From positions 1 through 64,000 of the forward strand of contig JADKIU010000003.1 of NCBI GenBank assembly GCA_016722565.1: DNA of 64,000 nucleotides, given 5' to 3'. The notes beneath the pieces were generated by a model. It made no database searches, was not told where the DNA came from, and saw only the letters and a program-made list of their open reading frames with translations. Shown here piece by piece: positions 37,194 to 46,283 of this stretch (positions are counted from its first letter, which is position 1; each line of letters begins with the position of its first letter). The stretch is from Bacteroidota bacterium (GTDB lineage: Bacteria; Bacteroidota; Bacteroidia; 2-12-FULL-35-15). The position numbers were made by a program, and so were the translations under genes.

Positions 37194-38066
37194 ATGAACA
37201 AACAAGAAGTCTTCGCACTCATTAGCTTATTGGACGATCCAGATGAAGTCGTTTTCAAGGAAGTTAGTATGAAGTTTTTATCGCTGGGTGAGGAAGTGAT
37301 TCCCGTATTGGAAGACGCTTGGGAACATTCATTCGACACTTTGATTCAAAATCGGATTGAAAACATTATCCACCAAATTCAGTTCGACCTTATAAAAGAT
37401 GCCTTAAAAGAGTGGTCGCATCCCGAACAACAAAATCTACTAGAAGGCGCCTTATTAATTGCCCGCTATCAGTATCCTGATATCGACCCCGCCAAAATCA
37501 AAAAACAAATTGACCAAATTAAACAAGATGTTTGGTTAGAGTTGAATGAGAATCTTACCGCTTTAGAAAAGGTAAAAATTATCAATCACATTTTGTTTGA
37601 CGTTCATAATTTCAGCGGCAACACCACCAACTATCACGCACCTCAAAATTCATACATCAACAATGTATTGGAAAGTAAAAAAGGTAATCCGCTTTTGCTT
37701 TCTATCATCTACACCATCATTGCACAAAATTTAGAAATCCCCATCTACGGGGTGAACCTTCCTGAACACTTTATCCTTTGTTATGTAGACATCGAACACA
37801 TGGGCGTTCCATCCACAGAAGGCAATGAAGGCAGCAATGTTTTTTTCTACATCAATCCTTTTAGTAAAGGGGCTGTATTCGGACAAAAAGAAATTGATGC
37901 ATTTTTAAAACAATTAAAATTGGAACCATTGGCTATTTTTTATGAACCTTGCTCCAATTTAGAAATTATCAAACGGTTGCTACGCAATTTAATTTCTTCG
38001 TACGAAAAACTGGGCTATCCGGATAAAAGTGAAGAGTTGAAGGGATTATTAGCTTCTTTGGGGTAG
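37194..38066 (+). CDS. SirB1/transglutaminase-like protein with TPR-type C-terminus
   Basis: A 290-residue cytoplasmic protein. The N-terminal 80 residues are helical (LISLLDDPDEVVFKEVSMKFLSLGEEVIPVLEDAWEHS), like a HEAT/armadillo pair. The Transglut_core2 (SirB1) region spans about 100-230 with YINNVLESKKGNPLLLSIIYTIIAQNLEIPIYGVNLPEHFIL. The His of LPEHFIL is conserved. At the usual catalytic Cys position I see Ser (PLLLSIIY), so it may not be a protease. The last 50 residues resemble the family's short TPR. Function unknown in Bacteroidota. It converges with the O-antigen cluster, with one base between the two stop codons. Confidence 0.78.
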   Translation: MNKQEVFALISLLDDPDEVVFKEVSMKFLSLGEEVIPVLEDAWEHSFDTLIQNRIENIIHQIQFDLIKDALKEWSHPEQQNLLEGALLIARYQYPDIDPAKIKKQIDQIKQDVWLELNENLTALEKVKIINHILFDVHNFSGNTTNYHAPQNSYINNVLESKKGNPLLLSIIYTIIAQNLEIPIYGVNLPEHFILCYVDIEHMGVPSTEGNEGSNVFFYINPFSKGAVFGQKEIDAFLKQLKLEPLAIFYEPCSNLEIIKRLLRNLISSYEKLGYPDKSEELKGLLASLG

Positions 38067-38067
38067 T

Positions 38068-38658
38068 TTAGCTTACAATCTTTGCGATTGTTTTAAAAAT
38101 AATTTTCAAATCGGTTCCCACACCTTGCTCTGAAATATATTTTAAATTCAATTTTAGTTTGGCAGGCATAATTTCATGGATATAAATCTGTTCAGGATTT
38201 TCTGATTGGCCCAACAATTCGTTTTCGTTGCTATACTCGATGCTTGCATAATCCGTTATTCCCGGCTTAACAGACAAAACACGCTGTTGCTCATTGGTAT
38301 AAAGGTCCACATATTTTCGAACCTCCGGCCTTGGCCCCACCAAACTCATATCTCCTAACAACACGTTGATGAGCTGTGGTAATTCATCTATTTTGTATTT
38401 ACGCAACCCATAACCAATTTTAGTAATACGGTTATCTCTGCCTCCTACCGTTAACAATCCGGCTTTGTCCGCATTCGTTTGCATGGTTCTAAATTTCAAT
38501 AATTTAAAATCCACACCGTTTTTTCCTACCCGAATCTGTTTATAGAAAACACCACCTTTCGAATCGAAGGCAACAAGGAGTGCGATTATTAAGAAAGGAA
38601 TAATCAGAATTATCAAGCCTATCAATGAAAAGAAAATATCGAACAGGCGTTTTCCCAT
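38068..38658 (-). CDS. Initiating phosphosugar transferase (PglC/WcaJ C-terminal type)
   Basis: A 196-residue monotopic membrane enzyme that transfers a sugar-1-phosphate to undecaprenyl phosphate, starting glycan assembly. It has the N-terminal re-entrant helix (LIGLIILIIPFLIIALLVAF), then GGVFYKQIRVGKNGVDFKLLKFRTM, the catalytic Asp-Glu pair in KIDELPQLINVLLGDMSLVGPRPEV and a C-terminal VKPGITDYASIEY. The short form without the multi-spanning N-terminal domain is the PglC type. Last gene of the long minus-strand cluster, next to a sugar aminotransferase. Confidence 0.92.
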   Translation of the reverse strand: MGKRLFDIFFSLIGLIILIIPFLIIALLVAFDSKGGVFYKQIRVGKNGVDFKLLKFRTMQTNADKAGLLTVGGRDNRITKIGYGLRKYKIDELPQLINVLLGDMSLVGPRPEVRKYVDLYTNEQQRVLSVKPGITDYASIEYSNENELLGQSENPEQIYIHEIMPAKLKLNLKYISEQGVGTDLKIIFKTIAKIVS

Positions 38659-39867
38659 TTAACCGATTACTTTTTTTACAGAATTCACAACTGCATCAAT
38701 CACACGTTTTACTTTTTTATCATCCAAATCAACGTACACAGGCAATGAAATTTCACGAGAATAATTATCGAAGGTTACGGGATAGTTTTTGATATCGTAT
38801 CCCTGTTTTTTATAAAAACTCATCATTGGAACCGGGATAAAATGAACATTAACAGATACATCACAATCAAAAATCTCCTTGATAATTGCATCTCGTTGTC
38901 CTTCAGTAATTCCTTTTATTCTCAATGCATATAAGTGATAGCAAGAGGTTTTATCTTTCGTTTTATATTCTGGCAGTTGTGCCCAATCGTACTTGGAAAA
39001 AGCGGCATCATATTGTTTAAAAATATGCTCTCTTCCTTTCGATGTTTCGTTATCATAACGCTCTAATTCAACCAAACCAATAGCGGCCATAATATCTGGC
39101 ATATTGCATTTATAACCGGCCTCCACAATATCATAACGCCAATTCCCTTTTTGTGTTTTTGCTAATGCATCTTTATCTTGACCATGCAACGTTTTTACAC
39201 AGAGATATTTATATACTGCCTCATTATCAAATGGAGCTGGAAGATTTAAGGCCACTCCTCCACCTTCAGCAGTTGTTAGATTTTTTACAGCATGGAAAGA
39301 AAAAACAGAAACATCGGTTAATGAACCGGCCTTTTTGCCTTTATAGGTCGCACCGAAAGAATGAGCTGAATCGGACAGAATCAAGATTCTACCCAACATT
39401 TTTTGCTCCTCTGTGGTTGCATTAAACTTGTCTTTGTACTTTACAACCAATGCATTTAGTTCATCATAATCGCAAACATGTCCTCCAAAATCAACAGGCA
39501 TAATCACCTTGGTTTTAGAAGTAATCGCCTTTTCAATATTCGCAACAGAGATATTAAAATCATGTGAATTTACATCCACAAAAACCGGTTTGGCGCCACA
39601 GTGCATTACGACATTCGCAGTAGCAGTATAGGTATATGCAGGCAATATCACTTCATCTCCTTCTTTCACACCATACCATCGCAACATAATTTCCAAACCT
39701 GCAGTAGCACTATTTAAACATAACGTTGCTTTATTTCCGCAATACTTAGTTAACTCTTTCTCAAACAATTTAGTTCGAGGACCGGTTGTAATCCATCCGG
39801 ATAAAAGTACTTTCGTTACTTCGTCAACAATTTTTTGGTCGATGTGGGGTGGTGAAAATGGAATCAT
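38659..39867 (-). CDS. DegT/DnrJ/EryC1/StrS family sugar aminotransferase (1 of 3)
   Basis: A 402-residue PLP enzyme that aminates a nucleotide-activated keto-sugar. The internal aldimine lysine is in VFSFHAVKNLTTAEGGG near residue 205; ILSDSAHSFGA near 170 holds the PLP-stacking Asp. The N-terminus MIPFSPPHIDQKIVDEVTKVLLSGWITTGP is typical of the family. It carries an insert (about 145-165, KYKDKFNATTEEQK) seen in a subset of surface-polysaccharide members. Position next to the PglC-like transferase suggests it makes the amino sugar of the first residue (PglE-like role), but substrate is not provable here. No 4,6-dehydratase is in the window. Confidence 0.88.
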   Translation of the reverse strand: MIPFSPPHIDQKIVDEVTKVLLSGWITTGPRTKLFEKELTKYCGNKATLCLNSATAGLEIMLRWYGVKEGDEVILPAYTYTATANVVMHCGAKPVFVDVNSHDFNISVANIEKAITSKTKVIMPVDFGGHVCDYDELNALVVKYKDKFNATTEEQKMLGRILILSDSAHSFGATYKGKKAGSLTDVSVFSFHAVKNLTTAEGGGVALNLPAPFDNEAVYKYLCVKTLHGQDKDALAKTQKGNWRYDIVEAGYKCNMPDIMAAIGLVELERYDNETSKGREHIFKQYDAAFSKYDWAQLPEYKTKDKTSCYHLYALRIKGITEGQRDAIIKEIFDCDVSVNVHFIPVPMMSFYKKQGYDIKNYPVTFDNYSREISLPVYVDLDDKKVKRVIDAVVNSVKKVIG

Positions 39868-39878
39868 ATTCTATCGTA

Positions 39879-41111
39879 TTATAATCTGGTTGTTTTACTG
39901 GTCACAAAGTTAGCACAAAAGCATAGTAAAGAATTAAAAAAAGCATAAAACATCACCCCTGCCTGTACCTCTAGCATGGATTCGGGAATAAAATTAAAAA
40001 TTATTATTAATAAAAACAGGATGTATATGGAGCTGGGAGATGTATACACTCCGAATAAAGGCAAAATAAGGCAACTTAACAACAGGATTAATCCAATAAA
40101 CCCAAGACTAACCGTAACCTGATAAAATTGATTGTGCGCATTTAAGGTATGTTCGTATGCTCCTACCATTCCTCGCTCTTGGTATTCTTTCAAGAGTGCG
40201 TCTTTCCCATCTCCTGTCCCCGCTCCGTATACCACATTTTTAGCAATCACGCTATTGGCTGCTTTCCAAATCAACATCCTCACTGCGGTACTCTCCAATT
40301 CGGAATTGTCTTTGGGGGGATTTGTCATTGCATGGATAGCATTTTTCACCCTTCCTCCGATTTCAGGCACAAACTGAACAAGGGAAAAAACTGATGCTAA
40401 AATAATAACCAAAGCAACGCCTCCAATCAGGTATCGTTTTTGGGAAATAATCAGATAAATCGTAAAACCAACAAATAGCAACACCAACGAAATCAAACCC
40501 ATTTTCGATGACAATAAAACAATAATGAAAGTAAAAAAAAGCACAATCAGCAAAGAATGCAAGGGTGAAAAGCGAGTGGGCAATTCCGACTTTTTAAATA
40601 AACTCAATAACAACCATGCTATTGAAACATTCAGATACATGGATAAATAACTTGGATGTAAGAGAATAGAAAATGCTTGATAGAAAAAATTATTTTCAGA
40701 AAAAGCAAACCACGTATATGTTGCTCGGGACAATAGAAACAAAGAGGCGAACAATCCACCGATAATAAAAACAAAAAAGATATTTCTTACTTGCTCTTGC
40801 GTATAGGGTCTGCTCGCAATCACAATAGGGAAAATTAACAGCGATAATTTCACTTGCAAATCAAATAGTCCTGCATCCAAATTTGATGTATAGAGCATAC
40901 CGATTAAATGCAACATAAAAAATCCAAGAAAAAGCAGTGCTAATTTATTTTTCAGAATCAACTGAAATTTATTCTTAAAATCACCTTCAATGAGCCAATT
41001 CAGCAAGAGTAAAGCAATAAAAATGGGTGTTAAACGAGCAAATGGCAAACAAAACGCAATCATCATTGCCAAATAAGCATGTGCTTTCGTATGAAATTCG
41101 GTTCTGTTCAT
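39879..41111 (-). CDS. O-antigen ligase/polymerase family membrane protein (Wzy/WaaL-like)
   Basis: A 410-residue protein with about ten hydrophobic segments (for example LALLFLGFFMLHLIGML; LIVLFFTFIIVLLSSKMGLISLVLLFVGFTIYLII) and a large periplasmic loop near 240-330. That loop has LESTAVRMLIWKAANSVIAKN, GAGTGDGKDALLKEY and EHTLNAHNQFYQ, the Arg/His positions conserved in O-antigen ligases. With an ABC exporter at the head of this cluster, a ligase that attaches finished glycan to lipid A core fits better than a Wzy polymerase. Sequence alone does not separate the two. Confidence 0.82.
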   Translation of the reverse strand: MNRTEFHTKAHAYLAMMIAFCLPFARLTPIFIALLLLNWLIEGDFKNKFQLILKNKLALLFLGFFMLHLIGMLYTSNLDAGLFDLQVKLSLLIFPIVIASRPYTQEQVRNIFFVFIIGGLFASLFLLSRATYTWFAFSENNFFYQAFSILLHPSYLSMYLNVSIAWLLLSLFKKSELPTRFSPLHSLLIVLFFTFIIVLLSSKMGLISLVLLFVGFTIYLIISQKRYLIGGVALVIILASVFSLVQFVPEIGGRVKNAIHAMTNPPKDNSELESTAVRMLIWKAANSVIAKNVVYGAGTGDGKDALLKEYQERGMVGAYEHTLNAHNQFYQVTVSLGFIGLILLLSCLILPLFGVYTSPSSIYILFLLIIIFNFIPESMLEVQAGVMFYAFFNSLLCFCANFVTSKTTRL

Positions 41112-41113
41112 TT

Positions 41114-42124
41114 TTATCGAGTAAGTGATTCCGTTCTTTTTATCTTTTTATTCAATACAAAAAAGTCAATCATCCCTTTTAAATATCCCCAACCATATGA
41201 AAAATGAAGAATAAAAAAAACTCTGATAATATTCGTTATTTGAAATTGATCGGTAGATAAGTTGTATGCAAACAAATAGCCAGCTGCAGCATAGAGTAAT
41301 AATCCGATTGCAAACAAAGTAAAATAAACATATCCAAAAAAGGATGCCAAAACACCAAAAAGCAAATACAGAACAAAAAACAATGGTACAACCTGTCGCA
41401 ATGTGGTTACGGTGTTATGCTTTTTATTTACATATACTTTCCAGTATCCGTATTGCTCATATTGCTTAAATAATTTTCCATAAGATGCTCTAACATAATA
41501 TTTAGAACGAATTTTTCGAAACAAATAAATAGTAAAACCATTTTTGATTAGTCGAAAATTAAATTCATCATCCTGATTGCGAATCAACTCCTCATCAAAA
41601 TAACCGATTTTATGAAACACGTCCCTTTTGTAGGCTCCGAATGCGACCGTATCAACAAAACCATTTTTATTACCCGTTCTGAAATGAGCATTTCCAACGC
41701 CAAAGCTGGAAGACATTGCTTTTCCGATTACATCTGAAATTTCGTTCTCGTATACATTTTCAATGATACCACCCGTACAACCAATATTCGGTGCAAAATC
41801 AAATGCTTCTACACAAGAAGAAACATAATCGGGGTATAGCTCGGAATGAGCACCCAAAATAATCACCACATCACTAGTGGATGCTTTAATACCAAGGTTA
41901 AGAGCAAAGGGAGTGGTTTGCTTTTCGTTTACAAGCAACTGAATAAAAGCATGTTTCACGGCATAGTCTTTAACAATTGCTACCGTTTCATCGGTACTCA
42001 TTCCATCACAAATAAATATGGATAATTTTTCGTGCGGATAGTCTTGCATCAAAATAGAATCAATACACCTTCCGATGTACTTTTCTTCATTTCTGCAAGG
42101 AATAACAATTGAAACCGATTTCAC
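41114..42124 (-). CDS. Glycosyltransferase family 2 with C-terminal membrane segments
   Basis: A 336-residue GT-A enzyme. SVSIVIPCRNEEKYIGRCIDSIL opens the domain, with FICDGMSTDET near 40, the DxD-equivalent VVIILGAHSEL near 90 (Asp replaced by His), and QDDEFNFRLIKNG (ED/QDxEF acid motif) near 185. Three hydrophobic segments lie between 245 and 300 (LFFVLYLLFGVLASFFGYVY), anchoring it to the inner membrane. Similar enzymes (ExoA-like) extend exopolysaccharide repeats. It lies with no gap between its neighbours. Confidence 0.85.
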   Translation of the reverse strand: MKSVSIVIPCRNEEKYIGRCIDSILMQDYPHEKLSIFICDGMSTDETVAIVKDYAVKHAFIQLLVNEKQTTPFALNLGIKASTSDVVIILGAHSELYPDYVSSCVEAFDFAPNIGCTGGIIENVYENEISDVIGKAMSSSFGVGNAHFRTGNKNGFVDTVAFGAYKRDVFHKIGYFDEELIRNQDDEFNFRLIKNGFTIYLFRKIRSKYYVRASYGKLFKQYEQYGYWKVYVNKKHNTVTTLRQVVPLFFVLYLLFGVLASFFGYVYFTLFAIGLLLYAAAGYLFAYNLSTDQFQITNIIRVFFILHFSYGWGYLKGMIDFFVLNKKIKRTESLTR

Positions 42125-42661
42125 TTAACCTAAATTTGAAAATGAATTAATATTTTCTCCGATTGCACTCAGGTATCCGTCATTGATTTTTGAATTACTA
42201 CCCACCATTGTTCCAATAGACAAATGAATATTATTTCCGATTGTACAATCATGATCCACCACCACACGAGCATTAATAATCACATTTTCTCCAATTTGGG
42301 AACTGGCATTTAATACAGAATTTGCCAGCACCACTGTTCCTGCACCAATTTGTACATCCGAACCGATTACGGCAGAAGGGTGAATCACGATTGCAGGTTT
42401 TAAAATTGTTTTTGCCAATTTATAAAGCTCTCCTCTAATTTTATTATTTCCGATAGCCACAATAAAAAAATCGACTTGCGATTTCAAAGACTCAAGATTA
42501 TTTTGATGTGCAATTACCTGATAACCATTAATAACAGTTGTTCCAACGGGTAAAGAAACATCCACAAAACCATTTATAATGTATTCATTTTGAGCTAAAA
42601 TAGCATCACATACAACTTTTCCGTGACCTCCAGCTCCAATAATTGCAATTCTATTTCCCAT
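42125..42661 (-). CDS. PglD/NeuD-type sugar O/N-acyltransferase (short form)
   Basis: A 178-residue left-handed beta-helix acyltransferase. The N-terminal Rossmann-like part GNRIAIIGAGGHGKVVCDAILAQN binds the nucleotide sugar. Hexapeptide repeats run from about 95 (VIGSDVQIGAGTVVLANSVLNASSQIGEN), with the likely catalytic His in RVVVDHDCTIGNN. The protein ends with AIGENINSFSNLG, about 30 residues shorter than most PglD/NeuD proteins, which end with an acetyl-CoA loop and a PxxxVxGxPA segment. The end abuts the next gene, so truncation is not obvious. The start overlaps the GT4 gene by 11 bases. Probably N-acetylates an amino sugar made in this cluster. Confidence 0.78.
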   Translation of the reverse strand: MGNRIAIIGAGGHGKVVCDAILAQNEYIINGFVDVSLPVGTTVINGYQVIAHQNNLESLKSQVDFFIVAIGNNKIRGELYKLAKTILKPAIVIHPSAVIGSDVQIGAGTVVLANSVLNASSQIGENVIINARVVVDHDCTIGNNIHLSIGTMVGSNSKINDGYLSAIGENINSFSNLG

Positions 42662-43730
42662 TTGTTACTAGTTTAATGTATGTATTCTCCATCTTCTGCA
42701 TGTTCAGTTGCCAAATCGCTTTTTCCTGAATAATAGACGCATTCATCGGAACAGCAATTTTCTGAAATTTATCATATTTCTGGTATGAAGTTACGATTTT
42801 GTCAGCTAATCCCTCAACATCGTCTATTTTTACTAAAAACCCATTGATTCCGTCTTGTATCCATTGTGTATTGGCAGGTATGTTTGTTGCAATACAAAAT
42901 GTTCCGCATGCCATGGCTTCATTCAAAGAAATATTATTGCCATCGGATATAGAAACTGAAACAAATAGATGAGAATCATTCATTACCTCTGCAATTTTAG
43001 GCTGGGGAACTTTTCCGAAAAAAGTTGTTACCGCTTTCAGACCTTCTTTCTCAACTAACTCCTCCACTTCTTTTTGCAATGAACCCGCACCGATAAGATT
43101 TAATCTCAATCCGGGAATTTGTTTTCTTGCAATAGAAACGGCCTTTATCAAATGAGGAATATTATATACAGTTTCAAAATTTCGAGTACTCGTAATTATA
43201 AATGAATCACTACTTTTTTTAGAGTTTGTATTGTTAAAAACGGCAGGATCGATACCAAATGGTAATGTTTGAATTTTACGTGCATCTACTCCTAAATTTT
43301 CTATCGCTAACTTCATATGATCAGCCATAGCTGTTATCCAATCTGCTTTTGAAAAGGCGTACTTCAATAGACTCTTTAAAATTTTGGATTGATTCGGACT
43401 TATGAGCACATCTGTTCCTAAAGCCGTAATAATATATGGATGAAAACCGCACAATGCACCGGTAATTCCATAACTGGTTGCATAATGCGCATGAAATACA
43501 TCGGGCTGTATTTGTTTAACTATTTTTTTAACCTTTTTGTATTTAAAAAGGACTTTCCAATTTCCACCCCCAACAGCAATGGCACCTGTATCTATAAAGT
43601 GAGTGGTCACCTTTTCTATTTTAACATTTTTAAATGAGATTAAATGCACGTCATGTCCTTGATCTGCAAAATGTTTGCACCAACGGACAATATGAATACT
43701 TTCGCCATCTGCGAAATAACAGATTCTCAT
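42651..43730 (-). CDS. Glycosyltransferase family 4 (GT-B) protein
   Basis: A 359-residue GT4 enzyme. The N-terminus MRICYFADGESIHIVRWCKHFADQGHDVHLIS is the typical acceptor-domain start of PglA-like transferases. DVFHAHYATSYGI and ITALGTDVLISP follow. The C-terminal nucleotide-sugar domain has SDGNNISLNEAMACGTFCIATNIPANTQWIQDGINGFLV with the E-x7-E-like motif. PglA homologues add the second sugar onto a diNAcBac-type residue, which would agree with the PglC- and PglD-like neighbours. That is an inference from context. Confidence 0.88.
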   Translation of the reverse strand: MRICYFADGESIHIVRWCKHFADQGHDVHLISFKNVKIEKVTTHFIDTGAIAVGGGNWKVLFKYKKVKKIVKQIQPDVFHAHYATSYGITGALCGFHPYIITALGTDVLISPNQSKILKSLLKYAFSKADWITAMADHMKLAIENLGVDARKIQTLPFGIDPAVFNNTNSKKSSDSFIITSTRNFETVYNIPHLIKAVSIARKQIPGLRLNLIGAGSLQKEVEELVEKEGLKAVTTFFGKVPQPKIAEVMNDSHLFVSVSISDGNNISLNEAMACGTFCIATNIPANTQWIQDGINGFLVKIDDVEGLADKIVTSYQKYDKFQKIAVPMNASIIQEKAIWQLNMQKMENTYIKLVTNGK

Positions 43731-44663
43731 CTATATTAATTTTTTATCGTTTAAAAACAGGTACTTAAAGTAGCGCTTGAAAGTATACAAATAGGCCCGT
43801 AATTTTAATAAATATATGTCTTTTGTCGGACTCAGTAAACCAAAAATGATAATCCTACTTACAATAAAAATAAAACAAGACAAAGTGGCTACTACATATC
43901 CCAAAAATGAATGGTATTTTTTGTAATACTTCAACTTACTCAGCAGTTGATTGGCAATTGAAATATTATAATTCTTTTTCTGACTTTGCCCACTGTGATG
44001 AATCACTTCTGCTGTATGCAAATACATTAATTTCCCACACTCCTGTGCTCTTTTAGAAAAATCGATGTCTTCCATCCAAAACAGAGAAACATCCAGCATT
44101 CCTATTTTTTTAATCAGATTTTTATTAAAAAACAATGCTGCACCAGATGCGGTTTTAACTTCAAAAGTAGACTTCAGCTGAGCTATTGGATAATTGAGTC
44201 GACCAATAACTTTATGCAGAAAAAAAGTCTCCGAAACTAAATCTACTGGAGCATGATTTTTCCAAACTGAAATCTGAATTGTATGATCTGAATTCCACAA
44301 ACGGGGAGCAACAATTGCACAACCTTCATTCGCTTTCAAATAGAAATAAAGCTGTTCCAGAGCATTTCCCAATACTTCCGTATCCGGATTTAGTAGAAAA
44401 ACACATTCTCCTTTGGCTATTTCCATTCCTTGGTTATTCGCTCCTGAAAAGCCTGCATTAAATTTATTCTCAATCAAAACTACTTGAGGATATTCCTTTT
44501 TTAGTGATTCAACACTATCATCAGCTGAATTATTATCTACAACAATCGTCTCGATTACCAATCCATCTCCAATATTCGAATAAATAGATTTCAAACACTG
44601 CAGTAGTAATTGCTTTACATTGTAATTAACAATAACAATAGATATGTGAATGTTCGCTGACAC
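43731..44663 (-). CDS. Glycosyltransferase family 2 (rhamnosyltransferase-like)
   Basis: A 310-residue inverting GT2 enzyme. IHISIVIVNYNVKQLLLQCLKSI starts the GT-A fold, TIVVDNNSADDSVE holds the nucleotide-binding Asp, and CVFLLNPDTEVL is the metal-binding loop (NPD in place of DxD, usual for WbbL-type). MLDVSLFWMEDIDFSKRAQECG near 210 is the catalytic-base ED motif. A C-terminal hydrophobic segment (LGYVVATLSCFIFIVSRIIIFGLL) may bind the membrane. WbbL-type enzymes often use dTDP-rhamnose, but this is not proved. Confidence 0.87.
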   Translation of the reverse strand: MSANIHISIVIVNYNVKQLLLQCLKSIYSNIGDGLVIETIVVDNNSADDSVESLKKEYPQVVLIENKFNAGFSGANNQGMEIAKGECVFLLNPDTEVLGNALEQLYFYLKANEGCAIVAPRLWNSDHTIQISVWKNHAPVDLVSETFFLHKVIGRLNYPIAQLKSTFEVKTASGAALFFNKNLIKKIGMLDVSLFWMEDIDFSKRAQECGKLMYLHTAEVIHHSGQSQKKNYNISIANQLLSKLKYYKKYHSFLGYVVATLSCFIFIVSRIIIFGLLSPTKDIYLLKLRAYLYTFKRYFKYLFLNDKKLI

Positions 44664-45563
44664 TTATTTTAACAATCTGAAGAGTTTAATTAAGAAATAA
44701 ACTGGCAAAAGAAGTAAGGATGCAAATGAGAGCAAGAACGCATCAAAGGAAACAAATCCTTTCGAAAAAACACTGTCCCAAAACAATTCAACATACTTTA
44801 CAAATAATATAAAACGATAGTTATATCTTAAATTTTTATGCATTAAGGCATTTCTCAAAAACATAAAATGACCTTTATTCATCAATGGTTTTATCGTACT
44901 CAAACTTCCAGTATGTACCCTAACCAATGCGAATGAATCCGAAGAATCATTAAAATGAAAATAGCAATCATTTAAGGCGCATCTCATCCAAAAATCCCAA
45001 TCTTCAAGTGCTTTCATCTCTTCATTAAAATAGCCAACCTTATCGAATACAGATTTTCTGACCAAAGGAGCATTTATAACTATAAAATTTATACTTGAAA
45101 ACAAGCCAACTACATCTGCTCCACGTTTAGATATACGTGGTAACCAATTGTCATTTTTGTTTCCTTTGAGTGACGTTTTAAAAATAGTAGGATTTTTATC
45201 TTCAAAAAAACGTACATCATTATACACAATATCAATATCCTTGTTGTTTTTAAAAACTGCCACCTGCGAATTCAATTTATTGGGTTGCAATAAATCATCG
45301 CCATCTATAAACTGAATAAAATCGCCTTTTGCTAATTTAAGTCCATTATTTCTGGCAGCAGAAACACCCTGATTATTCTGTCGAACGTATTTAAAGCGAT
45401 TGTCTTTTAAAAGAAAAGGTTCCACCACATCCGAAGTGTTATCCAATGATTCGTCATCAATAATAATGCATTCCCAATCGGAATAGGTTTGATTGCAAAC
45501 CGACTGAAGTGTTTCAGCGAGATAGTGCGCATAATTATATGTAGGAATAACAATCGATACCAT
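44664..45563 (-). CDS. Glycosyltransferase family 2 protein
   Basis: About 299 residues from the ATG at 45563, which opens MVSIVIPTYNYAHYLAETLQSVCNQ. An upstream in-frame start at 45650 exists but would add 29 residues read across the end of the preceding gene, so I reject it. IIIDDESLDNTSDV near 40 and QFIDGDDLLQPNKL near 85 (GDD, DxD-type) are the donor and metal sites; MKALEDWDFWMRCALND near 185 is the catalytic EDWD motif. A hydrophobic C-terminus (FDAFLLSFASLLLLPVYFLIKLF) may anchor it. It starts one base after the stop of the upstream transferase. Confidence 0.88.
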   Translation of the reverse strand: MVSIVIPTYNYAHYLAETLQSVCNQTYSDWECIIIDDESLDNTSDVVEPFLLKDNRFKYVRQNNQGVSAARNNGLKLAKGDFIQFIDGDDLLQPNKLNSQVAVFKNNKDIDIVYNDVRFFEDKNPTIFKTSLKGNKNDNWLPRISKRGADVVGLFSSINFIVINAPLVRKSVFDKVGYFNEEMKALEDWDFWMRCALNDCYFHFNDSSDSFALVRVHTGSLSTIKPLMNKGHFMFLRNALMHKNLRYNYRFILFVKYVELFWDSVFSKGFVSFDAFLLSFASLLLLPVYFLIKLFRLLK

Positions 45564-45564
45564 C

Positions 45565-46281
45565 TTAGTTTCTAAGCTTACTATAGAGTCTGAATAAAAT
45601 AAGTACAAAATAATTAAAGTAAGTATTTTGAATTTTATTTCTTTCTTCAATTAAGGATTTCATATTGGATGGATCAGAACTTATGCCCGTTCGATCAAAA
45701 ACACAAATAACAATCGGCAAATGTTTCTGTGAAACTTTTTCACCTATCAGCACATGAACAAAAAAATCATAATCTGCTGCAATACGATAGTCCTCATTGT
45801 AACAACCGAACTTGCTAAATAATTCTTTTTTAATAAAAGTAACGGGATGCCAAATCGTATCGGACAGCATTCGTTTTACACCAACAAAATCAGGCATATT
45901 CAATCTTTTCATTTTACCTGATTCATCTATGGTAAGCATATCTCCATAAACAATGTCTTCTTTTCTGTTTTCAGCAAAAACGGCCTCTAACACCTTGTTA
46001 TCAGCCAGATAATCTCCGGAATTTAAGAACAGACAATAGTTGCCCTGTGCTTTGTCAATTCCTTTGTTTTGGGCATTGTAAATGCCTTTATCTTTTTCGG
46101 AAACCCAATATGAAATAGTAGATATGTATTTTTTAATTACATCCACACTCCCGTCAGAAGAACCTCCATCAATTACAATCAACTCAAAATCCTGATAGGA
46201 CTGATTAACAAGTGATACGATTGTTTTTTCCAATCCATCCGCATCATTATAGTTAATTGTAATAACAGAAAGTTGTGGCAT
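45565..46281 (-). CDS. Glycosyltransferase family 2 protein (WcaA/colanic-type)
   Basis: A 238-residue compact GT2 enzyme. PQLSVITINYNDADGLEKTIVSLVNQSYQDFELIVIDGGSSDGS is the family start, LFLNSGDYLADNKVLEAVF the SGD metal loop, and YRIAADYDFFVHVLI the acid motif (ADYDF). The WHPVTFIKKELFSKFGCYNE segment is typical of transferases near QdtA/FdtA clusters. It is the next gene after the QdtB/FdtB-like aminotransferase, with two bases between, so it may add the 3-amino sugar. Confidence 0.88.
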   Translation of the reverse strand: MPQLSVITINYNDADGLEKTIVSLVNQSYQDFELIVIDGGSSDGSVDVIKKYISTISYWVSEKDKGIYNAQNKGIDKAQGNYCLFLNSGDYLADNKVLEAVFAENRKEDIVYGDMLTIDESGKMKRLNMPDFVGVKRMLSDTIWHPVTFIKKELFSKFGCYNEDYRIAADYDFFVHVLIGEKVSQKHLPIVICVFDRTGISSDPSNMKSLIEERNKIQNTYFNYFVLILFRLYSKLRN

Positions 46282-46283
46282 GA

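Noticed and set aside
45564..45650. An N-terminal extension of the glycosyltransferase at 44664.
   Set aside because: The extra 29 residues would be read in another frame of the upstream transferase, and the family start MVSIVIPTYN is at 45563.
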